64,000 bases of DNA from assembly GCA_900768265.1 (NCBI GenBank), contig CAAGCF010000029.1, positions 1-64,000 of the forward strand, read 5' to 3'. The position numbers and the translations under genes were made by a program. The notes under the pieces were generated by a model. It was not told the origin of the DNA, did no database searches, and worked only from the letters and a program-made list of their open reading frames with translations. Origin of the DNA: an uncultured Collinsella sp. (GTDB taxonomy: Bacteria > Actinomycetota > Coriobacteriia > Coriobacteriales > Coriobacteriaceae). Of the stretch, positions 24,266-34,380 are shown one piece after another (positions within the stretch are counted from its first letter, which is position 1; every line of letters starts with the position of its first letter).

Positions 24266-24402
24266 GTCCCCTTCCGCCGCAGGGCTTAGGTTATTGCTCC
24301 ACGCGCAGTTCCGCACGAGCCGAAGAGCACTTAATGTGCTCTTCGTGCGAGCAGGACTGTTTGAGCATGGAGCAAAACCTAAGCCCTGCGGCGGAAGGGG
24401 AC
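24266..24402. repeat. Conserved-core palindrome, copy 1 (between def and fmt)
   Basis: Arms 24266-24301 and 24368-24402 are about 35 bp and complementary except for one extra base. The core 24307-24360 begins AGTTCCGCACGAGCC and ends AGGACTGT. Its apical stem GAAGAGCAC-TTAAT-GTGCTCTTC (24322-24344) is nested in CGCAC/GTGCG and AGTTC/GGACT helices. The same core recurs at 30731-30785 and 48166-48219, while the arms are unrelated between copies. It lies within the 361-nt def-fmt gap; the remaining ~215 nt next to fmt contain nothing else that I recognise. Confidence 0.85.
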
Positions 24403-24410
24403 GGTGGGAC

Positions 24411-24947
24411 CTACTCCGTCTCGCCCGGTCGAGCGCCGCGGGCCAGGGCGTCCTGGTACTCCTTGACGGCCTTGATGCGCTGCATCGGCTTGAGTCGTTC
24501 GAACATGGTATTGCCATGCAGGTGATCAATCTCGTGCTGCAGGCACACGCAGAACAGGTCGCCCGTGGCCTCATAGCGAATCAGGTTGGCATCCAGGTCG
24601 TACGCCTCGACGACGACATGGTCGGGACGCTCGATCTCGCAGCTAATGCCGGGGATAGACAGGCAGCCCTCGCTATACGGCACCAGATGGTCGCTCTGCT
24701 CAACAATGACAGGGTTGATGAGCACGTAGGGATCGTAGTCATTCTTGTCGCTGTAGTCACAGTCGATGGTAACGAGCTGAATGAGCTCACCGATCTGCGG
24801 GGCAGCCAAGCCGCAACCGCCGTTCTCGAACATCATCTTCTTCATCTTCTCGGCAAGCGCCTCAATCGCCGGGGTAATCTCCTCGATGACGGCGCACTCC
24901 TGGCGCAGACGAGGGTCGGGCGACAGTACGATTCCGTTGGCTTCCAT
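24411..24947 (-). CDS. def: Peptide deformylase
   Basis: Removes the formyl group from nascent proteins; metal-dependent, ribosome-associated. The three motifs are intact: GCGLAAPQIG (about 46), EGCLSIPG (metal Cys, about 95) and LQHEIDHLHG (metal His pair and catalytic Glu, about 138). The protein is 178 aa. ATG 24947 is chosen since GAAAGG ends 6 nt upstream; the ATG at 24953 would abut the ribosome site. It lies 18 nt after priA, so they form an operon. Confidence 0.93.
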   Translation of the reverse strand: MEANGIVLSPDPRLRQECAVIEEITPAIEALAEKMKKMMFENGGCGLAAPQIGELIQLVTIDCDYSDKNDYDPYVLINPVIVEQSDHLVPYSEGCLSIPGISCEIERPDHVVVEAYDLDANLIRYEATGDLFCVCLQHEIDHLHGNTMFERLKPMQRIKAVKEYQDALARGARPGETE

Positions 24948-24965
24948 GGCCATCCTTTCGGGTTG

Positions 24966-27419
24966 CTACATTAAATCATAGGCATCGACGTCAACGCTCA
25001 CGCTCACGCCGCGCACGGAGCCCACCTCTTTGAGGCAGGCGTCGATATCATCAGAGACATGGTACCCCACGGGCGACTTCACAAGCAGGTGGAAGCGGTA
25101 ACGGTCCTTGGCTCTCTCGATTACACACGAAGCCGGACCAAGCACCTGGGGCACAGCGCTCCCCGCCCGCAAAAAGTCGGGCGCGGCGGCATGCCAGCGA
25201 CGCTTGAGGAGCTTCGCGATGCGACCGATATAATCCTGCGCATCGTCGCGGCTTGCCGACCACACCAAAATGTTGGCCAGGCGCACGAACGGCGGGTACA
25301 GCGCGTCGCGGCGCTGGTCCAGGTCGTAGTCGGTAAAGATCGAGCGGTCGTGCTCGGCGACGGCGAGAATGACCGGGTCCTCGGGCAAATACGTCTGGAT
25401 GATTACCTCGCCGGGACGATCGCCGCGGCCGGCGCGACCCGCAACCTGCTCCAGCAAATCGTAGGCGCGCTCCCCAGCTCTAAAATCGGGCAGCTTGAGG
25501 GCAAAGTCGGCATTGACCACGCCCACGAGCGTGACCTCGGGAAAGTCGAGGCCTTTGGCGATCATCTGGGTGCCCAGCAACACCGCGCAATCGGCCGCAT
25601 CGAACTGCTCGAGCAGCTTTTTGTGCGCGTCCTTACCACGCGTGGAATCCGCGTCCATGCGAATGATGGCGACGTCGTCGGGCAGCGTCTGGTGCAGCGC
25701 GTCCTCGATCTGTTGCGTGCCCAGGCCCATTTTAGCCAGGTAGCGGCTGCCGCACTTGGGACAGCGACTCGTGAGCGCCGGGTAGGGTTGCACGCGCCAG
25801 GACGATCCGCAGGTGTGGCACTGCAGCGTGTGCGTGCGCTCGTGGTACGTGAGCGCGGTGGAGCAGTGGTTGCAGGTGGGCACGCAACCACATTCTCGAC
25901 ACATAAGGAACGGCGCAAAGCCGCGACGGTTGTGCAGCAACACGGCCTTTTCGCGGCGCTCGACTACACGCTCCAGGCCTTCCATCAGCGGTTTTGAGAA
26001 CATGGAGCGACTGCCGTGTGCAAACTCGCGGCGCAGGTCGGCAATGCGAACCGTGGGAAGGACCGCGTGCCCCGGGCGTTCGGGCATCTCGACGCGCGTC
26101 CAGGTGGCACCGTTATACGTGCCGCGGCGGCAGCGATCGAGGGCCTCGGCCGAGGGCGTAGCCGAGCCCAGCACGAGCGGACACCGATAGCGGCGCGCCA
26201 TCTCGGCAGCCACCTCGCGCGCATGGTAACGCGGGCTGGAACCCTGCTTGTAGCTGGTCTCGTGCTCCTCGTCGATGATGATGAGGCCCAAGTCGCTGAG
26301 CGGGCAAAAGAGCGCCGAGCGGGCGCCCACGACCACGCGCGCGGCACCGCTGGCGACCATATCCCACTGGTCCAGACGCTCGCCAGCAGAAAGTCGCGAA
26401 TGGAACACGGCGACCGTCTCGCCAAAGCGCGAGCGGAAACGGCCGACGGTCTGGGCCGTCAGCGAAATCTCGGGGACGAGCACGCAGGCCGAACGGCCGG
26501 CCGCCAGCACGCGCTCGATAGCGGAGAGGTAGACCTCGGTTTTGCCGGATCCGGTGACGCCATCGACAAGGACCACGTCGCCATGTGCGTCCAGGCGAGC
26601 GCGCTCAATCTGCGCGAGGGCCTGCTGCTGGCCGTTGGTAAGCGAGACCGGCGCTTTGCCGCTCGCGGAGGACAGCGTGGTCTGCTCGCTGCAGCCACGC
26701 CAGGCGCGGCGTTCCTCAACCACCACGACGCCGCGCTTTACGAGCGCTTTAATGGTCGCCGACATGCTGTTGTAGAGCAGGTTGAGGTCGCGCGTCGTGA
26801 CCGGGCCGCATTGGAGCGCCTCAATGAGCTGACGCTGGCGGACCGCGGTCTTGGGCGGCGTGTAGTCGAAACCCTCGGGCGTGAGCATGACCCAACGGTT
26901 TTGGATGGGTTTGACGGCGGGGCGCTCAACCGACCATGTGCCGTCATCGCCTTTGACCACGCGCGGGCTGCCGCCCGGGGGCAAGAACAGGCGCAGGCAC
27001 TCGGAAAGCGTCGCGACGTACTCGCGGCTCATCCAGCGCGCAATGCGCGCAGCTTCGGCGGTAAAGAGCGGCTTGCTGAGGATAGCCTCGATAGGCTTGA
27101 CGCGTGCGGGATCGAGGGCGTCGATACCTTGCAGATCGGCCAGCTCGGGCGCGATATCGACGATATAGCCCGCGGCCGCACGGTTGCCAAAATGAACCAG
27201 AACGGTGGAGCCGACCTGGGCATCTTTGGCGAGCGACTGCGGAATGCCGTAGGCGAATGGCTCGGAGAGCGCACGGGTGGGAATGTCCAGGACCACGCTC
27301 GCGTAGGCGACGACGGGCTCGGATACGGGCTCGGGCTGCGCCGGGGCGGCGACGGGGGCCGCGGACTTCGGAGCTTCCTCCGGTTCCGGCGAACCAAACA
27401 GTGACAGTTGCTCGGCCAT
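24966..27419 (-). CDS. priA: Primosomal protein N' (replication restart helicase PriA)
   Basis: Superfamily 2 helicase that reloads the replication machinery at stalled forks. The 817-aa protein has a DNA-binding N-terminal domain (from about 50), Walker A DGVTGSGKTEVYL (about 290), IIDEEHETSYKQ and an eight-Cys zinc module (CRECGCVPTC through CPKCG, about 505-560). The helicase C-domain includes LLGTQMIAKGLDFPEVTLVG and GRAGRG. The first 60 residues are Ala/Pro/Glu-rich and poorly conserved. ATG 27419 follows GGGAGGT by 9 nt; upstream in-frame starts overlap the gltX terminator region. Confidence 0.92.
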   Translation of the reverse strand: MAEQLSLFGSPEPEEAPKSAAPVAAPAQPEPVSEPVVAYASVVLDIPTRALSEPFAYGIPQSLAKDAQVGSTVLVHFGNRAAAGYIVDIAPELADLQGIDALDPARVKPIEAILSKPLFTAEAARIARWMSREYVATLSECLRLFLPPGGSPRVVKGDDGTWSVERPAVKPIQNRWVMLTPEGFDYTPPKTAVRQRQLIEALQCGPVTTRDLNLLYNSMSATIKALVKRGVVVVEERRAWRGCSEQTTLSSASGKAPVSLTNGQQQALAQIERARLDAHGDVVLVDGVTGSGKTEVYLSAIERVLAAGRSACVLVPEISLTAQTVGRFRSRFGETVAVFHSRLSAGERLDQWDMVASGAARVVVGARSALFCPLSDLGLIIIDEEHETSYKQGSSPRYHAREVAAEMARRYRCPLVLGSATPSAEALDRCRRGTYNGATWTRVEMPERPGHAVLPTVRIADLRREFAHGSRSMFSKPLMEGLERVVERREKAVLLHNRRGFAPFLMCRECGCVPTCNHCSTALTYHERTHTLQCHTCGSSWRVQPYPALTSRCPKCGSRYLAKMGLGTQQIEDALHQTLPDDVAIIRMDADSTRGKDAHKKLLEQFDAADCAVLLGTQMIAKGLDFPEVTLVGVVNADFALKLPDFRAGERAYDLLEQVAGRAGRGDRPGEVIIQTYLPEDPVILAVAEHDRSIFTDYDLDQRRDALYPPFVRLANILVWSASRDDAQDYIGRIAKLLKRRWHAAAPDFLRAGSAVPQVLGPASCVIERAKDRYRFHLLVKSPVGYHVSDDIDACLKEVGSVRGVSVSVDVDAYDLM

Positions 27420-27450
27420 GGTCTCTGTACCTCCCATCCCATACGTCTTT

Positions 27451-27484
27451 AGAAACAAGAGCCCCGCTCGGGTGAGCGGGGCTC
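27451..27484 (-). terminator. Terminator after gltX
   Basis: GAGCCCCGCTC (27459-27469) / GAGCGGGGCTC (27474-27484) with the minus-strand tail TTGTTTCT. It separates gltX from priA-def. Confidence 0.85.
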
Positions 27485-27507
27485 GGATACATGCGTTTAC
27501 GCGGCTG

Positions 27508-28983
27508 CTACAGCGCCATCGTGCGGGCGCGGTCGATGCGCGCCAGGCAGTCGTCGCGGCCGACGAGCGCCATGGTCTCGCCCAGCGGAGGGCTCACCAT
27601 GTTGCCGCAGACGGCGACGCGCACGGCCTGGAACACCACGCGCTTCTTGAGGTCCATCTGCTCGGGCAGCGGCTCAAGCGCGGCGTCGATGTTGGCAGCC
27701 GTCCACTCGTCCACGCCCTCGAGCGCGGCCTTGGCGGCATCCAGAATGGCGCCCATGCCTTCCTTGGCCAGACCCTTGTTAACAGACTTCTCGTCATACT
27801 CGAGCGTCTCGGCCGTGGCAAAGATGGGAGCGGCGACGGTCACGGCGTCGGCCGGCATCTTGGTGCGCGGCTTGACGATGGCGGAAAGCGCGTCGATCCA
27901 GTCCTCGCCGTACTCGACGTTACCCTCGATGAGGCCTGCCTCGTGCAGCTCGGGGACCATGATCTCGTCGGCAAACTGAGCGTCGGACATGCCGTTGATG
28001 TACTCGGCATTGACCCAGTCGAGCTTCTTGGGATCGAAGGTCGCAGGGTTCTTGGAGATTCGGTCGAGCGAGAACTTACTGGCCAGGACATCACGCGGGA
28101 TGATCGTGGTCTCGCCGTCGAGCGACCAGCCGAGCAGCGCCAGATAGTTGACGAAGGCGTCGGACAGGTAACCGGCGTCGCGGTACTCCTCCACCGAGGT
28201 CGCGCCGTGGCGCTTGGAGAGCTTCTTGCCGTCGGCACCCAAGATCATGGAGATGTGCGCGAACGTGGGCACGGGCGCGCCGAGGGCCTCGTAGACCATG
28301 ACCTGGCGCGGGGTGTTGGACAGATGGTCGTCGCCGCGGATGACGTGGGTAATCTTCATCATGGCGTCGTCGACGACGGTCGCGAAGTTATAGGTGGGCG
28401 TGCCGTCGGAGCGGAAGATGACGAAGTCGTCGAGCTCCTTGGCGTCGAAGGTCACCTCGCCGTGGACGGCATCGTGGATGACGACATCGCCGCGGTCCTC
28501 GGGCACCTTGATGCGCAGGACGTAGGGCTCGCCAGCCTCGATGCGGCGGCGGGCCTCCTCGGGATCAAGATCGCGGCAGCGGCGCTGATAGCCCTGGAAG
28601 GGGTCCTTACGCTCCTGGGCGGCCTTGCGATCGGCGTCGAGCTGCTCCTTGGTGCAGAAGCAGGGATAGGCCTTGCCCTCGTCCCAGAGCTTCTGGGCGG
28701 CCTGCTTGTACAGGTCCAAGCGCTCGGTCTGTGCGTAGGGGCCATAGTCGCCGCCGACCTCGGGACCCTCGTCCCAGTCCAAGCCCAGCCAACGCATGGC
28801 GCGCAGAATGATCTGCGTGTTCTCGTCGGTGGAACGGGTGGGGTCGGTGTCGTCGATGCGCAGGATGAACGTGCCGCCGTTTGCGCGGGCGAAAGCCCAG
28901 TTATAGATAGCGGTGCGGGCGCCGCCGATGTGCAGCTTGCCCGTGGGTGAGGGTGCAAAGCGGACGCGAACGTCTGATGCCAT
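27508..28983 (-). CDS. gltX: Glutamyl-tRNA synthetase
   Basis: Charges tRNA-Glu (and, if the organism lacks GlnRS, tRNA-Gln as well; that cannot be judged here). The 491-aa class I synthetase has the HIGH equivalent PSPTGKLHIGGARTA at residues 10-24 and the KMSKS equivalent GKKLSKRHGA near residue 250. ATG 28983 is preceded by GAGGAGA at good spacing; longer in-frame starts run into a palindrome. Two tRNA-Glu(CTC) genes lie elsewhere in the window. Confidence 0.94.
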   Translation of the reverse strand: MASDVRVRFAPSPTGKLHIGGARTAIYNWAFARANGGTFILRIDDTDPTRSTDENTQIILRAMRWLGLDWDEGPEVGGDYGPYAQTERLDLYKQAAQKLWDEGKAYPCFCTKEQLDADRKAAQERKDPFQGYQRRCRDLDPEEARRRIEAGEPYVLRIKVPEDRGDVVIHDAVHGEVTFDAKELDDFVIFRSDGTPTYNFATVVDDAMMKITHVIRGDDHLSNTPRQVMVYEALGAPVPTFAHISMILGADGKKLSKRHGATSVEEYRDAGYLSDAFVNYLALLGWSLDGETTIIPRDVLASKFSLDRISKNPATFDPKKLDWVNAEYINGMSDAQFADEIMVPELHEAGLIEGNVEYGEDWIDALSAIVKPRTKMPADAVTVAAPIFATAETLEYDEKSVNKGLAKEGMGAILDAAKAALEGVDEWTAANIDAALEPLPEQMDLKKRVVFQAVRVAVCGNMVSPPLGETMALVGRDDCLARIDRARTMAL

Positions 28984-29067
28984 GGAAATCTCCTCGATTG
29001 CAGGATGGATGTCTAACCGCATCAGTATAAAGCAATAAAGCAACCTCCGCACAAAGGGCACCGACCC

Positions 29068-29140
29068 ACTCATTGGGGACAGACTTAAATGACCACCCAA
29101 TAAGCACCCGGCTACTCATTTAAGTCTGTCCCCAATGAGT
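29068..29140. repeat. Perfect 25-bp inverted repeat between gltX and metK
   Basis: A 25-base arm at 29068-29092, starting ACTCATTGGGGACAGAC, is repeated inverted without mismatch at 29116-29140, with a 23-nt loop. It lies between the divergent gltX and metK starts. No T-run follows on either side. Confidence 0.85.
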
Positions 29141-29175
29141 AGGTGCGGAAAGGGTGTGAATGTTTGATTTACGCG

Positions 29176-29249
29176 CTATGATGTGCCCTTGCATAGAGAG
29201 CTCGGCGGAATGGTAACGGTCGCCGGGACACGTTTTTGAAAGGACAATC
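29176..29249 (+). promoter_or_regulatory. metK promoter and folded leader (possible SAM-responsive element)
   Basis: A -10-like TATGAT (about 29177) lies upstream; its -35 is poor. The following about 65-nt leader can pair GTGCCC with GGGaCAC and CGGCG with CGCCG, and ends at the ribosome site GAAAGGA just before metK. Small SAM riboswitches of the SMK/SAM-VI type sit directly on metK ribosome sites in other bacteria, but I could not match their consensus by eye. Confidence 0.3.
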
Positions 29250-30530
<1,281 letters not shown>

Positions 30531-30567
30531 GCGAACGAGAAAAGCCGCGGCCACATACCAACGCACC

Positions 30568-30603
30568 AAAAGAAGTACCGGCCCCAACCGGTACTTCTTT
30601 TTT
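30568..30603 (+). terminator. Terminator of metK
   Basis: Stem AAAGAAGTACCGG (30569-30581) / CCGGTACTTCTTT (30588-30600) ending in a T-run to 30603, about 40 nt after the metK stop. Confidence 0.92.
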
Positions 30604-30698
30604 CATTAAACGGTGGTGTAGATGACACGAAATAAAATGACCCGCTCATCTCTAGCTAATGAATTTTGCTGCCAGACAACTCCGACCATGTATCCTAA

Positions 30699-30820
30699 GT
30701 TCTGAGGGCTTTGGTATTTGGTCGATCGCGAGTTCCGCACGAGCCGGAGGCCACTTAATGTGGCCTCCGTGCGAGCCAGGACTGTCCGAGCAGGTGAACA
30801 AATACCAAAGCCCTCAGAAC
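30699..30820. repeat. Conserved-core palindrome, copy 2 (upstream of the serine dehydratase gene)
   Basis: Perfect 22-bp arms at 30699-30720 and 30799-30820 (beginning GTTCTGAGGGCTTTGG). The core at 30731-30785 matches copies 1 and 3, but its apical stem is GGAGGCCAC-TTAAT-GTGGCCTCC (30746-30768): three base pairs differ from the other copies and all three are changed on both sides. It ends 26 nt before the serine dehydratase ATG and so lies in that gene's probable 5' leader. It occupies most of the 316-nt metK-sdaA gap together with the metK terminator. Confidence 0.85.
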
Positions 30821-30846
30821 GAAGGGCATAGATATAAGGAGCAGCC

Positions 30847-32454
30847 ATGGCAGGCATGCCGCAAACACTAGCTACGACCTCGGCATTCGAGATCTTGGGC
30901 CCCGTCATGGTCGGCCCCAGCTCATCGCACACCGCCGGCGCCCTGCGCTGCGCCCAAGTTGCCGCCAGCCTGCTGGAAGGCCGCATCACCAAGGTCACCT
31001 TTGGCCTGTGGAACTCCTTCGCCCACACCTACCGCGGCCACGGCACCGACCGCGCGCTCGTCGCGGGCATCCTGGGCCTCGATACCGATGACGAGAACAT
31101 CAAGCAGGCCTTTGACCTCGCACGCGAGCAGGGCCTCGACTATCACTTTGAAATCAAGGGCGACGACGCCTCCATCCACCCCAACACAGTCGACATCGAC
31201 ATGGTCGACGCCACGGGCGCCACGGCGCAGGTCCGTGGCGAGAGCCTGGGCGGCGGCAAGATGCGCATCAGCCGCATCAACGGCGTCGGCGTTGACATCT
31301 CGGGCATGTACTCCACACTCTTCGTGGCGCACTACGACGTCCCCGGCGTGCTCGCCGCGCTCACGAACCTGCTCGCCTACGCACACGTGAACATCGCCTT
31401 CTGCCGCACCTACCGCACCGAAGTGGGCGGCCAGGCCTACTCCGTCTTTGAGACCGACGGCGCGCCCGACGACACCGTTATCCCCATGCTACGCAAGCTC
31501 GACAATGTCGATTACGCGACCTTTATCGAGCTCCCCGGTTCTGCCTCGTCGCTCTCCCCCGGCGTCTCGGCAAAGGAGATCTTCGACGACGGCGAGCAGC
31601 TGCTCGATGCGTGCGAGGAACTGGGGCTCAGCATCGGCGCCGTCATGGCCGTGCGCGAAGCGCGTCTGACCGGCGAGGAGCACGCCGTCGCCGCGATGCG
31701 CCGCGTGCTCGACGTTATGCGCGAGGAGACCACGGCCCCCATCGCCAATCCGCAGCGCTCGCTCGGCGGGCTCATCGGCGGCGAGGCGAAGCTCGTCGAT
31801 GCCACCGGCCGTAACGATTTGAGCACAAACCTGATGGGCATCGTTCAGACCGATGCCGTGGCCCGCGCGATGGCCGTGCTCGAGCGCTCCGCCACTATGG
31901 GCGTGATCGTCGCCGCCCCCACGGCAGGCTCCGCGGGCGTCGTGCCCGGCTGCGTGCTGGCACTTGCCGACCACCTGCAGCTCGACGACGAGCAGGTCAT
32001 GGACGCCCTCTACTGTGCTGCTGCCATCGGCCTCAACCTCACCACGAGCGCTTGCGTCGCCGGCGCCGAGGGCGGCTGCCAGGCCGAGGTGGGAAGCGCC
32101 GCCGCCATGGCCGCCGCCGCGCTGGTGCAGATGCTCGGCGGCACCCCCGAGCAGGCACTCGACGCCAGTTCCATCGCGCTGAGCAATCTGCTAGGCCTCG
32201 TTTGCGACCCCGTGGGCGGACTTGTTGAGGTGCCGTGCCAAAACCGCAATGCCATCGGCGTGGCCGCGGCCTTCAGCTCGGCCCAGCTCGCGCTCGCCGG
32301 CATCAAGAGCCTGGTGCCGTTTGACCAGATGGCGCATGTGATGCTCTCGGTGGGCCACGCCCTGCCGGCAACCCTGCGCGAAACGGCCAAGGGTGGCATC
32401 GCTCAAGCCCCGGCCGCGCTTTCTGCCTGCGCCAAATGCGGCATATGCGGATAG
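30847..32454 (+). CDS. sdaA: L-serine dehydratase, iron-sulfur type, single chain
   Basis: Deaminates L-serine to pyruvate and ammonia using a [4Fe-4S] cluster. The 535-aa chain joins what are two subunits in Bacillus. The beta part (1-220) holds GPVMVGPSSSHTAGA and an ACT-like segment VAHYDVPGVLAALTNLL (about 160). The alpha part (about 245-535) holds IVAAPTAGSAGVVPG, AGAEGGCQAEVG and CDPVGG, with the cluster cysteines, ending CAKCGICG. AAGGAG precedes the ATG. It stands alone, with the conserved-core palindrome copy 2 directly upstream. Confidence 0.9.
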   Translation: MAGMPQTLATTSAFEILGPVMVGPSSSHTAGALRCAQVAASLLEGRITKVTFGLWNSFAHTYRGHGTDRALVAGILGLDTDDENIKQAFDLAREQGLDYHFEIKGDDASIHPNTVDIDMVDATGATAQVRGESLGGGKMRISRINGVGVDISGMYSTLFVAHYDVPGVLAALTNLLAYAHVNIAFCRTYRTEVGGQAYSVFETDGAPDDTVIPMLRKLDNVDYATFIELPGSASSLSPGVSAKEIFDDGEQLLDACEELGLSIGAVMAVREARLTGEEHAVAAMRRVLDVMREETTAPIANPQRSLGGLIGGEAKLVDATGRNDLSTNLMGIVQTDAVARAMAVLERSATMGVIVAAPTAGSAGVVPGCVLALADHLQLDDEQVMDALYCAAAIGLNLTTSACVAGAEGGCQAEVGSAAAMAAAALVQMLGGTPEQALDASSIALSNLLGLVCDPVGGLVEVPCQNRNAIGVAAAFSSAQLALAGIKSLVPFDQMAHVMLSVGHALPATLRETAKGGIAQAPAALSACAKCGICG

Positions 32455-32571
32455 GCAGACTTCTCCAAACTGATACTGTTTCCGCACCACAAACAACAGG
32501 CTAATCGCTATAATGCAAGCCCAGTTAAAACACGATGAGCCGCAAGTCGAAACTCGAAGGAAATATAAACA

Positions 32572-34317
32572 ATGTCGCAAATCGACCGCAGCAACATGAT
32601 TCCCGATCCGCAACAGCCCAGTAGGCATACTGGCGGCGTCCAATCGCCGCGCCCCATCGCGCCGGCTCACAGCCAACAACACGGCCCGGCCAATGCCTCT
32701 CAGCGCCCGAATCAGCGTCAATACCAGCCGCATCAACAATATCAGCAGCGTTCCGCACAGGGTCCCGCCCCCAAGCAGGGCCCTTCGCACACTCGCGCGG
32801 CAAGCAATCGCGGACCCGCGGACAAGCACACCAACAAAAGCAGCAAGTCGGGCGGAAAGACGGCCCTCTTTGTCGTCCTCGGCCTCGTCGCGATCATCTA
32901 CATCGTAGGCGTCGTGGCGTTCTCGCAGGTCGCTTACCCCAACACCACCATCGCCGGCGTCGACATCTCGCTCTCAAACGCATCTTCGGCAGCCACCAAG
33001 GTCAACTCGGCATGGAAGCACTACAAGCTCACCGTGGCGGGCGATGGCTTTAGCTGGACCTACCAGCCCGAGTCCGACGAGCCCATCGTCGATGGCGAGG
33101 AAGCCGCCCACGAGATTATCAGCAAAAACGAGCCGCTGCTGTGGCCATCGCGCCTCATCGCGTCGCTCGGCGGCAAAACCGTTAGCGCCACCAAGAACGG
33201 CTCGGTCGACTTGGACCAGGACGTCGACCTGTCCATGCTCTCCGATGCCTTTGACCAAAAGCAGTTTGAGGAGGACCTGGGCAGCGCCATCGACGAGTTC
33301 AACGAGGGCCGCTCGGGCACCTTCGAGGCCACCAGCTCCTATGACGAGAAGGCCGGCAAGTTCACCGTTGAGAAGGCCCGTTCCAACGAGAAGATCAACC
33401 GCGAACATGTCATCAAATATGCCGAGATCGAGCTCGCGTCGCTCGCCGAGAACGTCGATATCACCAAGATCGGAAACGACGCCTACGAACCGCTCAACGG
33501 CACCCTCACCAACGACCAGATTCAGGCTGCATGCGATGCCGCCAACAACTTCCTGGGCGTCAACGTGACCCTTAAGCTCAACGGCAATGATGCCGGTAAA
33601 GTGGACGGCAGCTCGGTGCTGCAGTGGATCAGCTTTGCCGATCCGGCCAACCCTACGCTCGATACGTCGCAGATCGGCAGCTGGGCCGCCGAACTCGCTA
33701 ACGGCTTTAACACCGTGGGATCCACCCGCTGGTGGACACGCGCCGACGGCAAGGAGTGCGCTGTCGAGGGCGGCGATTTTGGCTGGTCCATCGACAGCGA
33801 CACGCTCGCCAAGCAGGTCGAGGACGCTATCAATAACAAGCAGACCGGCGATATCGAGATTTCGTACTCCAAGAAGGCCGACACGTTTACCGCCAAGGGC
33901 GAGCCCGATTGGAAGGCCTATATCGACGTCGACCTGTCCGAGCAGCACGCGCGCTACTACGACGAGAACGGCAATATCGTGTGGGAGGCCAACTTTATTT
34001 CCGGCAAACCGGGCGAAGACGCCACCCCGGAGGGCGTGTGGCAGATCAACAGCAACGACGGCGCAAGCAAGCTCATCGGTGCTAAAGACCCCGAGACCGG
34101 AAAGCCCAAATACGAGAGCCCGGTCAGCTATTGGATGCCGTTCGAGGGCAATATGATCGGTTTCCACGACGCCACCTGGCAAAACGACAAGAGCTTCGAC
34201 AATGCCGAGTCCTATAAGTGGTGCGGAAGCCACGGCTGCATCAACCTGCGCCTGGCCGATGCCAAGGCGCTCCACGACTGCATCAGCGTCGGCCTGTGTG
34301 TGGTCGTGCACTCGTAG
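32572..34317 (+). CDS. L,D-transpeptidase (YkuD) with PG-binding domain, membrane anchored
   Basis: Cross-links peptidoglycan through 3-3 bonds or modifies it outside the cell. The first 90 residues are cytoplasmic and rich in Gln, Pro, His and Ser. One transmembrane helix follows (TALFVVLGLVAIIYIVGVVAF, about 97-117). Residues about 120-440 resemble tandem PG_binding_4 domains. The C-terminal YkuD domain (about 445-581) has YIDVDLSEQHARYY and the active-site motif GSHGCINLRLADA, with the nucleophile Cys and His intact. AAGGAAA precedes the ATG. It is a single gene; the extended disordered N-terminus resembles that of mltG in this window. Confidence 0.9.
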   Translation: MSQIDRSNMIPDPQQPSRHTGGVQSPRPIAPAHSQQHGPANASQRPNQRQYQPHQQYQQRSAQGPAPKQGPSHTRAASNRGPADKHTNKSSKSGGKTALFVVLGLVAIIYIVGVVAFSQVAYPNTTIAGVDISLSNASSAATKVNSAWKHYKLTVAGDGFSWTYQPESDEPIVDGEEAAHEIISKNEPLLWPSRLIASLGGKTVSATKNGSVDLDQDVDLSMLSDAFDQKQFEEDLGSAIDEFNEGRSGTFEATSSYDEKAGKFTVEKARSNEKINREHVIKYAEIELASLAENVDITKIGNDAYEPLNGTLTNDQIQAACDAANNFLGVNVTLKLNGNDAGKVDGSSVLQWISFADPANPTLDTSQIGSWAAELANGFNTVGSTRWWTRADGKECAVEGGDFGWSIDSDTLAKQVEDAINNKQTGDIEISYSKKADTFTAKGEPDWKAYIDVDLSEQHARYYDENGNIVWEANFISGKPGEDATPEGVWQINSNDGASKLIGAKDPETGKPKYESPVSYWMPFEGNMIGFHDATWQNDKSFDNAESYKWCGSHGCINLRLADAKALHDCISVGLCVVVHS

Positions 34318-34380
34318 GGAAACACGCCTTCACACAACGGGGAACTGACGCTCCAATCTAACAGTTCCGAAAGATACCGC

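Noticed and set aside
24266..24402. Retron (msr-msd) explanation for the conserved-core palindromes
   Set aside because: Retron RNAs have inverted ends and a variable stem, but they sit next to a reverse transcriptase gene. None is present near any of the three copies.
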